DNA from: Nanobdellota archaeon
GTDB taxonomy: Archaea > Nanobdellota > Nanobdellia > Pacearchaeales > GW2011-AR1
Length of the DNA stretch: 42,483 nucleotides
Reading direction: 5' to 3'
Assembly: GCA_018816335.1 (NCBI GenBank)
Contig: JAHIVP010000020.1
Span: forward strand, 1-42,483
Shown here piece by piece: positions 24,753 through 33,037 of the stretch. Both the position numbers and the translations under genes were made by a program. Position 1 is the stretch's first letter. Every line of letters starts with the position of its first letter. The notes beneath the pieces are model-generated. The model did no database searches. It had not been told where the DNA came from and saw only the letters and a list, made by a program, of their open reading frames with translations.

Positions 24753-25557
24753 TTTCTTCCTCCGGATCAACCCTAATCAAAGACATCTTCTTATCAGGCT
24801 TCTTAGAGTTCCATCTATCAATATTATCTTTAAAATCATGCTTGCTTCCAAAAACTACATATGAATAAGGTTTCCTATCTTCCCATGCTTTCTTCAGAAC
24901 ATAATCTTCTCTTCCATCATACATGGCTTCTTTATCTCCTTTCTTTGCTCTTTCATAGATTACCTCATCCTCTGCAGGAGATAATTTAGCAATTCCAGCA
25001 AGAGAAGCAAATAATTCTGCTCCAGGAAGATAAGGATACTTCTTTAACACAACATTTTTATCTTCGTCTAATTTCCTTGAGGCATGAACAATTCCTAAAG
25101 AGTAATCTCTGTTAATCTTTTTTCTTGATAAAGGTTTAAAATACCCTTCGTTTAAAATCTCAAGATCTTTATCCCTATCATGAAGGTGATAGATTATTTT
25201 TGCAACATTTTCCTGATTTCTATTAACTCCAGCTATAAATTCTTGATACACTTTCTTAACATCCGGATCTTTCTCTACCTCCCACCCCCCTAAACTAACA
25301 TAATGCTTCTGTCCAATATGAACTAAACAATCTTTAGCTCCAGGGACTTCATATTTCTTCACGCTCCTTGCACCAGGAATTTTCTCAGGAAATTCTCTTA
25401 AAAATCTATTTGATTCTGTAACTTCAGGAGCTTTCTGAGTTGCCACAACTTTTGCTTCTAAATTTCCAGATTTTTTAGGAGCTTCATTTCTACCACATCC
25501 TACAGCTCCTACTAACAAAGATGCTCCTAATGCTAATTTTCTTAATAAATTTCCCAT
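24742..25557 (-). CDS. lipoprotein, possibly with a TraB/ChaN-like fold
   Basis: 271 residues. The N-terminus MGNLLRKLALGASLLVGAVGCG is a lipoprotein signal with lipobox AVGC, so the mature protein would be membrane-anchored outside the cell. The body has CLVHIGQKHYV near residue 75 and VVFGSKHDFKDNIDRWN near 240. A G-x-x-H near each end is reminiscent of the TraB/ChaN/Tiki group, but this is weak. The start is the ATG at 25555-25557 rather than a TTG nine bases earlier. It is first in the operon with the JAMM protease. Confidence 0.72.
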   Translation of the reverse strand: MGNLLRKLALGASLLVGAVGCGRNEAPKKSGNLEAKVVATQKAPEVTESNRFLREFPEKIPGARSVKKYEVPGAKDCLVHIGQKHYVSLGGWEVEKDPDVKKVYQEFIAGVNRNQENVAKIIYHLHDRDKDLEILNEGYFKPLSRKKINRDYSLGIVHASRKLDEDKNVVLKKYPYLPGAELFASLAGIAKLSPAEDEVIYERAKKGDKEAMYDGREDYVLKKAWEDRKPYSYVVFGSKHDFKDNIDRWNSKKPDKKMSLIRVDPEEENGR

Positions 25558-25652
25558 ATAATCCAAAGAAGAAACAACTATAAAAAACTTTCTATTTGTA
25601 ACTACTTAATAATAACAATAAATACTTCTTAATACCAAAAAGTTTAAATATC

Positions 25653-25672
25653 TATAGATACCTATAAATACC
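25653..25672. promoter_or_regulatory. tandem 10-bp repeats upstream of an antitoxin, likely operator
   Basis: TATAGATACC (25653-25662) and TATAAATACC (25663-25672) are adjacent direct repeats differing at one base and ending at the antitoxin ATG. Ribbon-helix-helix antitoxins commonly bind such repeats and repress their own operon. A TATA-like sequence (TTTAAATA) lies just upstream. Confidence 0.5.
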
Positions 25673-25927
25673 ATGGTAAAACAAATCAATGTCAAGCTTC
25701 CAGAAAACTTAGTTGAAGCAGCAAATAGATATGCACAAAATTACGGATTTAGAAATATTCAAGAATTAATAGCTGAAAGTATGAGAGAAAAAATATTTGA
25801 AAAAAATGAATTTGATGAAAACTTCTCTGAACAAGAAATTAATCTAATTGATGATTTAATAACTCTCTCTGTAAAAAACAAAGATCTAATTGACGAAGAA
25901 CAACTAAATAAAATTCTTCTAGAATGA
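25673..25927 (+). CDS. ribbon-helix-helix antitoxin
   Basis: 84 residues. The N-terminal VKQINVKLPENLVEAANRYA and FRNIQELIAESMREKIF form a ribbon-helix-helix DNA-binding domain. The acidic C-terminal tail (EFDENFSEQEINLIDDLI) would cover the toxin. Its stop overlaps the toxin start as ATGA. It diverges from the lipoprotein gene. Confidence 0.85.
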   Translation: MVKQINVKLPENLVEAANRYAQNYGFRNIQELIAESMREKIFEKNEFDENFSEQEINLIDDLITLSVKNKDLIDEEQLNKILLE

Positions 25928-26232
25928 ACTATATAATCAAAGCATTAAAATTCTTTGAAAAACAAATTAAAGAACTAGATAAAGAATCAAAAAAAATAAT
26001 TCATGAAAAAATTAAATTAATAAAACAAAATCCATTTAGATATAAGAAAATTCATTCTAAAAAATATTCTAGAGTTTTCAGAATAAGATTTAATTTAAAA
26101 CAAAAAGAAACAAGATTAATCTATGTTGTAATCAATCCAAACATAATTTTAACATGTCTTCTAGACAGAAAAAAAGACTACAAAGATTTAGAGAAGTATC
26201 TTAAAAAAATTAAAGACGAATTAGGATATTAA
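25924..26232 (+). CDS. RelE/ParE-like toxin
   Basis: 102 residues, very basic. It has the RelE/ParE pattern: ALKFFEKQIKELDKESKKII helices, NPFRYKKIHSKKYSRVFRIRFN strands, a central RLIYVV strand and a C-terminal DRKKDYKDLEKYL. Predicted to be an mRNA interferase or gyrase inhibitor. This is the second such pair within 5 kb. Confidence 0.85.
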   Translation: MNYIIKALKFFEKQIKELDKESKKIIHEKIKLIKQNPFRYKKIHSKKYSRVFRIRFNLKQKETRLIYVVINPNIILTCLLDRKKDYKDLEKYLKKIKDELGY

Positions 26233-26337
26233 TTACCAATGAAGAACATTAGTATAAACAATAGATTCAGTTGAAAGAACTTTTTTAATAAATATCTTAA
26301 TATTTAAACTTTTCGATATGTCACTACTACAGAATTA

Positions 26338-27036
26338 TTAACTTTTCCCAATTTTCCACATCAACTCAAAATAATTTCTATACCCTTCAGAAATCTCCTT
26401 ATTCTTAATAACAATAGCAATAGGCTCCTTATCATTCCACAATATTATCGTAACCTTATCTCCATAAATATTAACAGAAACAGGTGAAGCATATTTCTCA
26501 GGCAAATATCTAATCTCAGCCAAAGCAATTCTCTTAATCTTCTTATCAGAAGCAATAATTCTAGTCTTAATCTTTCTAGACTTCCTTGTCTTATCATACC
26601 ACTTAAAATAAAATTTCAAAACATCATAAGCCAAAACAGAAGCTCCTAAAATCAATATCTCTTTATAATTAAGCTGATCCTCAAAAACAGACTTCAATCC
26701 CTCCTTACCCTTATAAAAATTCGTCTCTTCCTTCTCCTTAGTCAAACTATACCTCTCCATCAAATCAGGAACAACATCCTTCACAACATTCTCTTTCTCC
26801 TTAATAATATCCAAAATCCTATTAGGATTAACAGCGTTAAACAACCTTCGATTATTTTGCTTAATATATCCTATCAATCCCTTCTTAATCAACATCTCAT
26901 TAACATCATAAACAGTTCTTCTATGCAAACCAGTTTTCCTAGATATCTGCCCAGCTAACGAAGGCCCTAAATCCAACAAAGCCAGATAAACCTTACTCTC
27001 ATTCTCTGTCAACCCTGCTTCTTTTAATTCTATCAT
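26338..27036 (-). CDS. TrmB-family transcriptional regulator
   Basis: 232 residues: a winged helix at 1-70 (LTENESKVYLALLDLGPS, with SRKTGLHRRTVYDVNEMLIKKGL as recognition helix and wing) and an effector-like domain with FYKGKEGLKSVFEDQL. It matches the TrmB at 19825 in architecture, so the two are paralogues. The ATG at 27034-27036 is 26 nt after a TATA box (27058-27065); a TTG 18 bases earlier is less likely. It diverges from the 27153 gene across a palindrome. Confidence 0.88.
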   Translation of the reverse strand: MIELKEAGLTENESKVYLALLDLGPSLAGQISRKTGLHRRTVYDVNEMLIKKGLIGYIKQNNRRLFNAVNPNRILDIIKEKENVVKDVVPDLMERYSLTKEKEETNFYKGKEGLKSVFEDQLNYKEILILGASVLAYDVLKFYFKWYDKTRKSRKIKTRIIASDKKIKRIALAEIRYLPEKYASPVSVNIYGDKVTIILWNDKEPIAIVIKNKEISEGYRNYFELMWKIGKS

Positions 27037-27071
27037 ACAAAAATCAACAAACAATAATATATAAATTTAGT

Positions 27072-27087
27072 GGTGAAGATTATCACC
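27072..27087. promoter_or_regulatory. inverted repeat beside the TrmB promoter
   Basis: GGTGA (27072-27076) and TCACC (27083-27087) with six bases between, just upstream of the TATA box of the TrmB gene and within the divergent promoter of the 27153 gene. It could be the regulator's binding site. The arms are only 5 bp. Confidence 0.35.
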
Positions 27088-27152
27088 TCATAACTTTATT
27101 TGTAATTCTTCTCTCTTCTAATAATAGAAATGTAAGGAGGATTAAATGAAAA

Positions 27153-27629
27153 ATGACAGAACAAATCGAAAGACAAATAATTCAATTAATAGCAACAGAT
27201 AGAATAGATGTTCCGATCTCAAGTATGTCTGGAAAATTGAAAAGAGCAAAACCAAAACTTGCTAAAGGAATAGATTTATCTCAATATGATGGAGATTTCC
27301 AAGGAGATAGAGTTAATGCAAGAGTTGAATCAGATGAGAAAATGACAGCTCGTGGAATGAAAGAAGGAATAGAAATATTTGAAGGAGAGTTTCCAAGACA
27401 CGGACAAGTTCTAAGAGGCTATATAGAAGCTGAAAGAGCTAAAAAAGAAACAAGAATATACTTTGGAACAAATCCAGATTGTAGATTAACTTCAGATGAT
27501 TATATGGGAGTTATGAAAGATCTAGGGTTTAGTGAAACAAGAGCAGAAGCTCTATATGGAGAACTAATGAATGTCTCAAGAAACCTTTCTAGAAAAAGAG
27601 ACGGAGAAAGAAGCGTCCTTATTGGATAA
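27153..27629 (+). CDS. unknown 158-residue protein
   Basis: A charged soluble protein (MTEQIERQIIQLIATDRIDV; later KKETRIYFGTNPDCRLTSDDYMG). No family is recognised. A strong Shine-Dalgarno AAGGAGG ends at 27140, 12 bases before this ATG but only five before another ATG (27146) in a different frame, which opens an 18-codon frame. The long frame is clearly the protein; the small one may affect its initiation. A T-rich terminator follows the stop. Confidence 0.7.
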   Translation: MTEQIERQIIQLIATDRIDVPISSMSGKLKRAKPKLAKGIDLSQYDGDFQGDRVNARVESDEKMTARGMKEGIEIFEGEFPRHGQVLRGYIEAERAKKETRIYFGTNPDCRLTSDDYMGVMKDLGFSETRAEALYGELMNVSRNLSRKRDGERSVLIG

Positions 27630-27658
27630 TTTTTCTTTTTCTTTTTTTCTTTTTTTTT
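27630..27658 (+). terminator. poly-T terminator
   Basis: 29 bases consisting of T except for three single C interruptions start right after the 27153 gene stop. T-rich tracts on the coding strand are the usual intrinsic terminators of archaeal RNA polymerase. This one also insulates the opposing tRNA gene. Confidence 0.75.
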
Positions 27659-27677
27659 AATAATTTCAAATCCCAAA

Positions 27678-27762
27678 GGGCCTAGAGGGATTTGAACCCC
27701 CATCTCCGGCTTTCTTCCATTGACCGAAGGCCATTGCTCGATCCAGGTTAAGCTATAGGCCC
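27678..27762 (-). tRNA. tRNA-Arg (UCG anticodon) with a 12-nt intron
   Basis: The 85-base gene folds as a class I tRNA. It has a 7-bp acceptor (GGGCCTA/TAGGCCC), a D-stem GCTT/GAGC, an anticodon stem ATGGC/GCCGG (outermost pair mismatched), a T-stem GGGGG/CCCTC and T-loop TTCAAAT. The anticodon loop needs removal of 12 bases after position 37, leaving CTTCGGA with anticodon TCG. No CCA is encoded. The base after the acceptor is T (U73), unusual for Arg, so identity rests on the anticodon. Confidence 0.85.
27712..27723 (-). other. tRNA intron with bulge-helix-bulge motif
   Basis: TCAATGGAAGAA lies between tRNA positions 37 and 38. Exon bases CTTC pair with intron GAAG to make the 4-bp helix, flanked by 3-base bulges GGT and AAA. 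Cutting after the second bulge base on each side gives the canonical 37/38 splice site of archaeal tRNA endonuclease. At 12 bases the intron is close to minimal. Confidence 0.8.
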
Positions 27763-27816
27763 CTAATTATATAAAAATATAACATAACTCACTTTATTAA
27801 GAATTCGGTTTTAAAA

Positions 27817-28341
27817 TTAATCAAAAATTTCAACAGAATTATTAGCTAAATCAACACTAACTCTCTGAGTTTCTCGTTCTCTAAAAAGCCTCTTGAGCAT
27901 CATAACTGTTTGTCTATGATTTCCTTTTCCAACTCTTAAGAATGGAACACCTTTTTTTCTAGCAATTTGAATTAAATCTTTACCTAATCTCACCCCCAAC
28001 ATAGCTCCATTAACATCTCCAGGATAATTAGGATTCTTTGCAACTGAAAAAACATTCCAACAAGGTAATCCTCTCAACTCCCCTGTCTGATAAGCTAAAT
28101 GTCCTAATATTCCTTCACCATTAATTCCAAGAATCATATCATAACCCTTAGAAGTCATTACATCTAAAAGTTGATCATCTGAAAGATGTCGAATTCCTCT
28201 TGTTCTAACATCAAACTCAGATCCTTCATCAGAATTCCTAATAAAACCCAATACATAACTACGAAGAAAACCTTCTCCAGAAGAAGTATAACTATCTGAA
28301 AATATTTTCCCTCTAACAACTTCATCTTTAGTCGTACTCAT
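27817..28341 (-). CDS. GNAT-like acetyltransferase (tentative)
   Basis: 174 residues. The central part resembles the GNAT fold: a strand ILGHLAYQTGE, a strand WNVFSVAKNPNYPGDVNG in the position of the acetyl-CoA motif A, then GVRLGKDLIQIARKKGVPFLRVGKGNHRQ in outline as helix and strand. The usual Q/RxxGxG/A loop is not clean, so the call is tentative. It diverges from the 28442 gene. Confidence 0.5.
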   Translation of the reverse strand: MSTTKDEVVRGKIFSDSYTSSGEGFLRSYVLGFIRNSDEGSEFDVRTRGIRHLSDDQLLDVMTSKGYDMILGINGEGILGHLAYQTGELRGLPCWNVFSVAKNPNYPGDVNGAMLGVRLGKDLIQIARKKGVPFLRVGKGNHRQTVMMLKRLFRERETQRVSVDLANNSVEIFD

Positions 28342-28441
28342 ATTAATTTTAAATAAAAATAATTTATAAACCTTTTCATGTTCACCACTATAAAATGAAA
28401 TAAAAATAAAAATTTATAAACTATATTTTTATTAAATATAT

Positions 28442-28852
28442 ATGACAAACATAAGTATTGCCCCTTACCTTGAAAAACTAAGACAAATACAAGAAGAAAT
28501 AGCTAGAGCTAATCCAAATTTTCCTGCTAATTGCTGTACAGAATCAGCATTAAAAGCTTATAAAAAAATAGGATTAGATATTGATGCTGGAAAACTAAGA
28601 TGGCAAGATCATACATGGAACTGGGACCGTGAAAGAAATTTATATGTAGATATAACTGCAGGACAATTTGGATTGCCAGACATTATAGTTTTACCAAGAA
28701 AAGAAGCTATTGAGAAATATGCATATTTTCCAAATCCAACAACAAGAAAAAATGTATTAGCTTTTACAAAACCCTCAAAAACCCAAACAAGACTAGAAGA
28801 ATTTTATGCTTGGCAAAGAGAATTCTACGATGAGATTTTGGAAGTATCATAA
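28442..28852 (+). CDS. small Cys-His-Asp (papain-like) protein of unknown role
   Basis: 136 residues. Three conserved-looking spots fit a papain or transglutaminase-like triad in order: NCCTES (Cys31/32), DHTWN (His57) and YVDITAGQFG (Asp70). The pattern Cys, HTW and DiTa-QF is known from small cysteine-peptidase-like or DUF proteins. Activity is inferred only. The ATG is 26 nt after a TATA box (AATTTATAAAC, 28411-28421). Confidence 0.65.
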   Translation: MTNISIAPYLEKLRQIQEEIARANPNFPANCCTESALKAYKKIGLDIDAGKLRWQDHTWNWDRERNLYVDITAGQFGLPDIIVLPRKEAIEKYAYFPNPTTRKNVLAFTKPSKTQTRLEEFYAWQREFYDEILEVS

Positions 28853-28857
28853 AATAA

Positions 28858-29022
28858 TCAATTTCTCAAAGCCTGTAAATGCTCAAGAGAATACTGAGAA
28901 GTTCCATAAAAAGAATAACCTTTAGTAAAAAATAATCTATCTATATAATCCAAAGTTGATTTAGCCCATCGAGCAAGTGCTTTGTCACATTCAACCTCAT
29001 CATCAATACTTTTTCTATCCAT
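28858..29022 (-). CDS. small 54-residue protein
   Basis: An ATG at 29020-29022 opens 54 codons to a TGA at 28858-28860. The peptide is helical and charged: it begins MDRKSIDDEVECDKALARW and ends QYSLEHLQALRN. A TATA box (TTTATAAA, 29048-29055) is centred about 30 nt upstream. It fills an otherwise empty gap of about 250 bp, ends five bases from the convergent gene and has coding-like composition. No family is recognised. Confidence 0.6.
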   Translation of the reverse strand: MDRKSIDDEVECDKALARWAKSTLDYIDRLFFTKGYSFYGTSQYSLEHLQALRN

Positions 29023-29098
29023 ACGTAAATAAACTAATTATCTTGATTTTATAAATCTTAGCAAAATATAAAAACCCATAATCCTAACTAAAATCACC

Positions 29099-29342
29099 AT
29101 GGAGAGCAGAGTTGCTGACTCTAACGAGTCTGATCACCTCCCTAATCAAGGGAAGCACACTTTTTCTTAGCAAAGTCTCTTATGTTCTTGATGATTTTAT
29201 TGAAGATAAAGATGGAACTCTCTCAAATCAAGACCACAAAGAACTAAACAGGTTAAGATTAAATCCTCAAGAACTAACAACATCATATATATTCAATAGA
29301 ATAGAACCTTACATCCTACCTTTCTACAAAAAAGAAGATTAA
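29099..29342 (+). pseudogene. small gene with an apparent +1 frameshift
   Basis: The ATG at 29099, about 30 nt after a TATA-like AATATAAA, opens MESRVADSNESDHLPNQGK and then meets TAG at 29168. Skipping one T in the run TTTTT (29161-29165) joins it to a frame that continues FLSKVSYVLDDFIEDKDG and runs to a TAA at 29340-29342, giving 80 residues. The downstream frame has no ATG start, so the two halves are probably one gene. It could be a sequence error, a broken gene or programmed +1 frameshifting at ACT-TTT-TCT-TAG. Confidence 0.55.
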
Positions 29343-29359
29343 TTCAACCCACAATAAGA

Positions 29360-29409
29360 AGCAACCCTACAAAAGGGTGGGTGGGCTTTGGGTTTTATAT
29401 AGGGTTGCT
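29360..29409 (+). repeat. G-core hairpin element E9 upstream of proS
   Basis: The arms AGCAACCCTA (29360-29369) and TAGGGTTGCT (29400-29409) pair over 10 bp and can be extended by ACAAT (29351-29355) with ATTGT (29411-29415). The core GGGTGGGTGGGCTTTGGG (29375-29392) is followed by TTTTATA. The proS TATA box (near 29428) lies outside the element. Confidence 0.85.
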
Positions 29410-29457
29410 CATTGTTAATTAAACAAAATTTAAATAACACAAAAACTAACTATAAAT

Positions 29458-30921
29458 ATGACAAAAGAAGAGAAAAAAGAAACATTCAACATATCTAAAG
29501 AAAAAGATTTCTCTAACTGGTATACTGAAATAGTAAAAAGAGCAGAACTAGCAGATATTGAATCAGGAGTAAAAGGATTTTTAGTTTTCCAACCATGGTC
29601 TGTTTTATCAATGGAAAAAATGTTCCAACATATGGAATCTGTTCTTCAAAGAAAAGCCCACAAACCTTATTTCTATCCAACTTTAATTCCTGAGAAAAAT
29701 TTTCATATAGAAGCAAATCATGTAAAAGGATTCACTCCTCAAGTTTTCTGGGTAACTCACGCAGGAAAAAACAAACTAGAAGAAAGATATGCTCTTCGTC
29801 CTACATCAGAAACAGTTTTTTATAAAATGTTTTCAAAATGGATAGAGTCATACAATCAATTACCTTTCAAAACATATCAAAGAGCAAATGTATTTAGATA
29901 CGAGACAAAAGCAACTCGTCCTTTCCTAAGATCACGAGAATTCCACTGGATAGAAACTCACTGCGCACATAAAGATGAATCCGCAGCTTTGGCACAAGTC
30001 CACGAAGACATGGAAACAACTCAAGAAGTTTTACATGATATTTTTGGAATTCCATTTATTTTCTTTGAACGTCCAGACTGGGATAAATTTCCAGGAGCAC
30101 AACGAACATTTGCAGCAGACGCCCTAAACCCTGACGGAAGAGTAATACAACAACCTTCAACACACATAATCAATGAAAACTTTTCAAAAGGATTTAAAGT
30201 AAATTACACAGATAAAAACGAAAAAGAACAATTAGCAAGGTTAACATGCTACGGCCCTGCAATCTCAAGAATATTCGCATCAGTAGTAATAACTCACGGA
30301 GATGATAAAGGATTAAAATTCCCTTGGAAAATAGCACCATTACAAGTAATTATAGTCCCTATAGCAGCAGACAAAGACAAAAATGTCATCCTAACAGCAA
30401 AAAAATTAAAAGCTCAGTTACAAGAAAACAACATTACTGTAGACATAGACGCTGATTTAACTAAAAGGCCAGGAGAAAAATTCTTTTATTGGGAAATGAA
30501 AGGAGTCCCTCTAAGAATTGAATTAGGCCCAAAAGAAATCAAAGAAAAAAAATTAACTCTATACCGAAGAGACACAGATAAAAAAGAAACAATCTCAGAA
30601 AAAGATTTAATAAAATATATAGAAAAAACATCCAAAGCAATTGATACTAATTTAATAAAAAAAGCAGATGAAGTTTTCAAAGGAAGAATCCAAAATGCTA
30701 AATCTAAAGAAGAAATTCAAAAACTAATAAATGACGGAAAAATCGCAAGAATAAACTTTTGTTCATGCAAAATGGACGGAGCAAAATGTGCAGAAGTAGT
30801 TGAAAAAGACATTGGCGCAGAAGTCAGAGGAACTCAACTAAAAAAAGAAAAACCAACTGGAAACTGCATCTTCTGCAAAAAGAAAGCTAAAGAAGTTGTT
30901 TATATTGCTAAGTCTTACTAA
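29458..30921 (+). CDS. proS: prolyl-tRNA synthetase, archaeal/eukaryotic type
   Basis: 487 residues, typical of the short archaeal form without the bacterial editing insert. Class II motifs are visible: motif 2 [19 protein letters not shown] and motif 3 [18 protein letters not shown]. An anticodon domain ([14 protein letters not shown] onwards) follows. The C-terminal zinc-binding domain keeps its cysteines ([11 protein letters not shown] and [12 protein letters not shown]) and ends in Tyr as expected. The ATG is about 25 nt after a TATA-like ATTTAAATAAC. Confidence 0.96.
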   Translation: MTKEEKKETFNISKEKDFSNWYTEIVKRAELADIESGVKGFLVFQPWSVLSMEKMFQHMESVLQRKAHKPYFYPTLIPEKNFHIEANHVKGFTPQVFWVTHAGKNKLEERYALRPTSETVFYKMFSKWIESYNQLPFKTYQRANVFRYETKATRPFLRSREFHWIETHCAHKDESAALAQVHEDMETTQEVLHDIFGIPFIFFERPDWDKFPGAQRTFAADALNPDGRVIQQPSTHIINENFSKGFKVNYTDKNEKEQLARLTCYGPAISRIFASVVITHGDDKGLKFPWKIAPLQVIIVPIAADKDKNVILTAKKLKAQLQENNITVDIDADLTKRPGEKFFYWEMKGVPLRIELGPKEIKEKKLTLYRRDTDKKETISEKDLIKYIEKTSKAIDTNLIKKADEVFKGRIQNAKSKEEIQKLINDGKIARINFCSCKMDGAKCAEVVEKDIGAEVRGTQLKKEKPTGNCIFCKKKAKEVVYIAKSY

Positions 30922-31463
30922 AACTCACAAAAAACAGCAGCAGAAATAACAGTAGTCCACATCCCCTTCTTATTCCCTTCAGCAGTCTGACAAATATTAT
31001 GTGTCTTAATTATATGTCCAGAAGATTTATACTGTTGCTCTCTTTCTTCCCAAGCTTTATCAACATCAAACTCAATACCTAAAGTTGTAGCTAACATTGT
31101 AGCAGCTAAATCTTCAGCATAATCCCCTGCTTTCTTAGCAGTATCACCAAACGAATGATGCTCAGATAAATAACCATAATTACTATTATCTTTAGGAACA
31201 GCAATTCCAATTGAACTTGAAACTAATCTATTCGGCTCATTTGTCTCATTCCTTGCCATAACACAAAATGTTATCTGCCCAGGTTTTAGTAATTTTACCC
31301 CTTCATCTTTAGAAACAATTTTACAATGAGGAGGCAATATAGAAGAAACATAAACCAAATTAGATTTTTCAATACCAGCAGCCCTCAAGGCCAATTCAAA
31401 AGATGCTAATTTATCTTTATGAACCCCAACACCCTTAGTTAAAAATAATTTTTTTGGAATCAT
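30918..31463 (-). CDS. pdaD: pyruvoyl-dependent arginine decarboxylase
   Basis: 181 residues. The proenzyme self-cleaves between the two serines of VYVSSILPP (Ser40-Ser41) to form the pyruvoyl group on the new N-terminus. [24 protein letters not shown] is typical of the alpha chain. It decarboxylates arginine to agmatine, the first step of archaeal polyamine synthesis. It is convergent with proS, their tails overlapping by four bases. The deoxyhypusine synthase gene 2.2 kb away uses spermidine, a product of this pathway. Confidence 0.95.
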   Translation of the reverse strand: MIPKKLFLTKGVGVHKDKLASFELALRAAGIEKSNLVYVSSILPPHCKIVSKDEGVKLLKPGQITFCVMARNETNEPNRLVSSSIGIAVPKDNSNYGYLSEHHSFGDTAKKAGDYAEDLAATMLATTLGIEFDVDKAWEEREQQYKSSGHIIKTHNICQTAEGNKKGMWTTVISAAVFCEF

Positions 31464-31487
31464 TAATTAAATTGTGAAAATTTGTTT

Positions 31488-32696
31488 TTAAACTTTCCCA
31501 TATATTCTATTCTCAATAACCTTCTTAGTTTTAAAAGACAATAAAAACAATCCAAACATAAACACAGCAAATAATAAAAAAACAAACTTAAAAGGCAAAA
31601 ACACTAAAACAGTCGCAGCTGAAACCTCTCCAAGAAACTGAGTTACATCTATTGATGTATTATATGGAGCATAAAATCTACATTCATCTTTCTTTTTCAA
31701 AATATCTAAAAAATAAGCTTCTGTCGTCGGTTCTACCATTGCCATTCCAAAACTTCCTAAAACTAAAATTCCCAAAGTCAAAATAATATTTGAACTAATA
31801 AAAAAACAAACCAAAGAAACAAGAGCAACAATTAAAAACCCTAAAACAAAAATTTTCTTAAATCCAACTCTTCCTGCTAGTTTTGAAAAATAATATTCAA
31901 ATAAAATCAAAGGAATAACAACAGCAGCAAAAAAATACCCAATCCACAGAACATCATAACCATTAAGTACAATATAAAGAGGAATAAAAAGATAAACAAA
32001 GACCCACCACAAATTAACACCACCTCCTAAAAAATATGCAACAGCCCTATCTTTATCCTTAAAAAAGTTTTTAAAATTTTTAACCAAACTACCATCTACT
32101 TTTTTCTGGATATTTGCATCTCTTACTTTAAAAAAACCAAAAACCAAAAAAGCAATAAAAACAAAAACCCCTGCAACAAGAAAAACAAAATGATTACCAT
32201 ATCTTTGTGCAAACAAACCTGCAGCCAAAGGTCCAACTAAAAAAGCAATATTAAAAAAAGTATACATCAAACCCTCATTTCGAGAAACATCTTTTTTCTG
32301 TGACTTATCCTTAATCATAATCCCCCAAACACTAATCCTTATTGCAGTCAAGATAACAATAGCCAAAGCCAGAAAAACAAAAAAATAAATTTTAGTTAAA
32401 AACGCAAAACCAAAATAAACAATTGCAATCCCAAAAAGAGAATAATAATACATTCTTGCTTTATTTGACTTTTCAATAAAAGGAATAATAACAAAAAAAG
32501 CAATAAAAGAAATAATAGTCATGCTAGCTGAAAAATATCCAACCAAGTAAGGACTTCCTAATATATCTTCAAGATAAACCGCCCAGATAGTACTAACAAA
32601 CGACGCTGCAATTGCAACTAAAAATCCCACAACAGCCAGCTTAGCAATTCCAGTAAATCCAAAAACCCCCCTATGCTTTCTAAACATCACACTCAT
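31488..32696 (-). CDS. MFS transporter
   Basis: 402 residues with 12 predicted membrane helices and a basic cytoplasmic loop in the middle (KKVDGSLVKNFKNFFKDKDRA). Segments such as FFNIAFLVGPLAAGLFAQRYG in outline fit the major facilitator superfamily drug/sugar porter type. The substrate is unknown. It lies 24 bp upstream of pdaD on the same strand, so a role in polyamine or arginine export or uptake is possible but not shown. Confidence 0.87.
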   Translation of the reverse strand: MSVMFRKHRGVFGFTGIAKLAVVGFLVAIAASFVSTIWAVYLEDILGSPYLVGYFSASMTIISFIAFFVIIPFIEKSNKARMYYYSLFGIAIVYFGFAFLTKIYFFVFLALAIVILTAIRISVWGIMIKDKSQKKDVSRNEGLMYTFFNIAFLVGPLAAGLFAQRYGNHFVFLVAGVFVFIAFLVFGFFKVRDANIQKKVDGSLVKNFKNFFKDKDRAVAYFLGGGVNLWWVFVYLFIPLYIVLNGYDVLWIGYFFAAVVIPLILFEYYFSKLAGRVGFKKIFVLGFLIVALVSLVCFFISSNIILTLGILVLGSFGMAMVEPTTEAYFLDILKKKDECRFYAPYNTSIDVTQFLGEVSAATVLVFLPFKFVFLLFAVFMFGLFLLSFKTKKVIENRIYGKV

Positions 32697-32756
32697 AATT
32701 TAATATAGATAAATGAAGATTTAAATTTATCTAATATTTAAAAGAATAATCCAATA

Positions 32757-32972
32757 TTATCTTGCTTCAACACTTACCCCAGGTATCTGTCTTAATAACT
32801 CTAATGTTTTTTCATCTAGTGGTCTTTTTTGTTGATTTAACCAATCAAAATCATCTGCGGAATCAAGAGCTGCAGAATAATTTCCTGAACCCAAAATCCC
32901 TACTACTCTTCGAATACCAGTATCTCTCTCATCAGGAATAATTTCGATTCTATAAATATAACTCTTTGCCAT
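32757..32972 (-). CDS. unknown 71-residue protein
   Basis: A small soluble protein: a strand-rich start (KSYIYRIEIIPDERDTGIRR), then a helical acidic segment (AALDSADDFDWLNQQKRPLD) and an end IPGVSVEAR. No family is recognised. It has an AT-rich promoter region just upstream (TATTTATAAA near 33010). Confidence 0.62.
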   Translation of the reverse strand: MAKSYIYRIEIIPDERDTGIRRVVGILGSGNYSAALDSADDFDWLNQQKRPLDEKTLELLRQIPGVSVEAR

Positions 32973-33037
32973 TTTAATTTTATAATGTTATTACTATATA
33001 ATTAATATTTATAAACCTTTCTATCTCACAGTGATAG

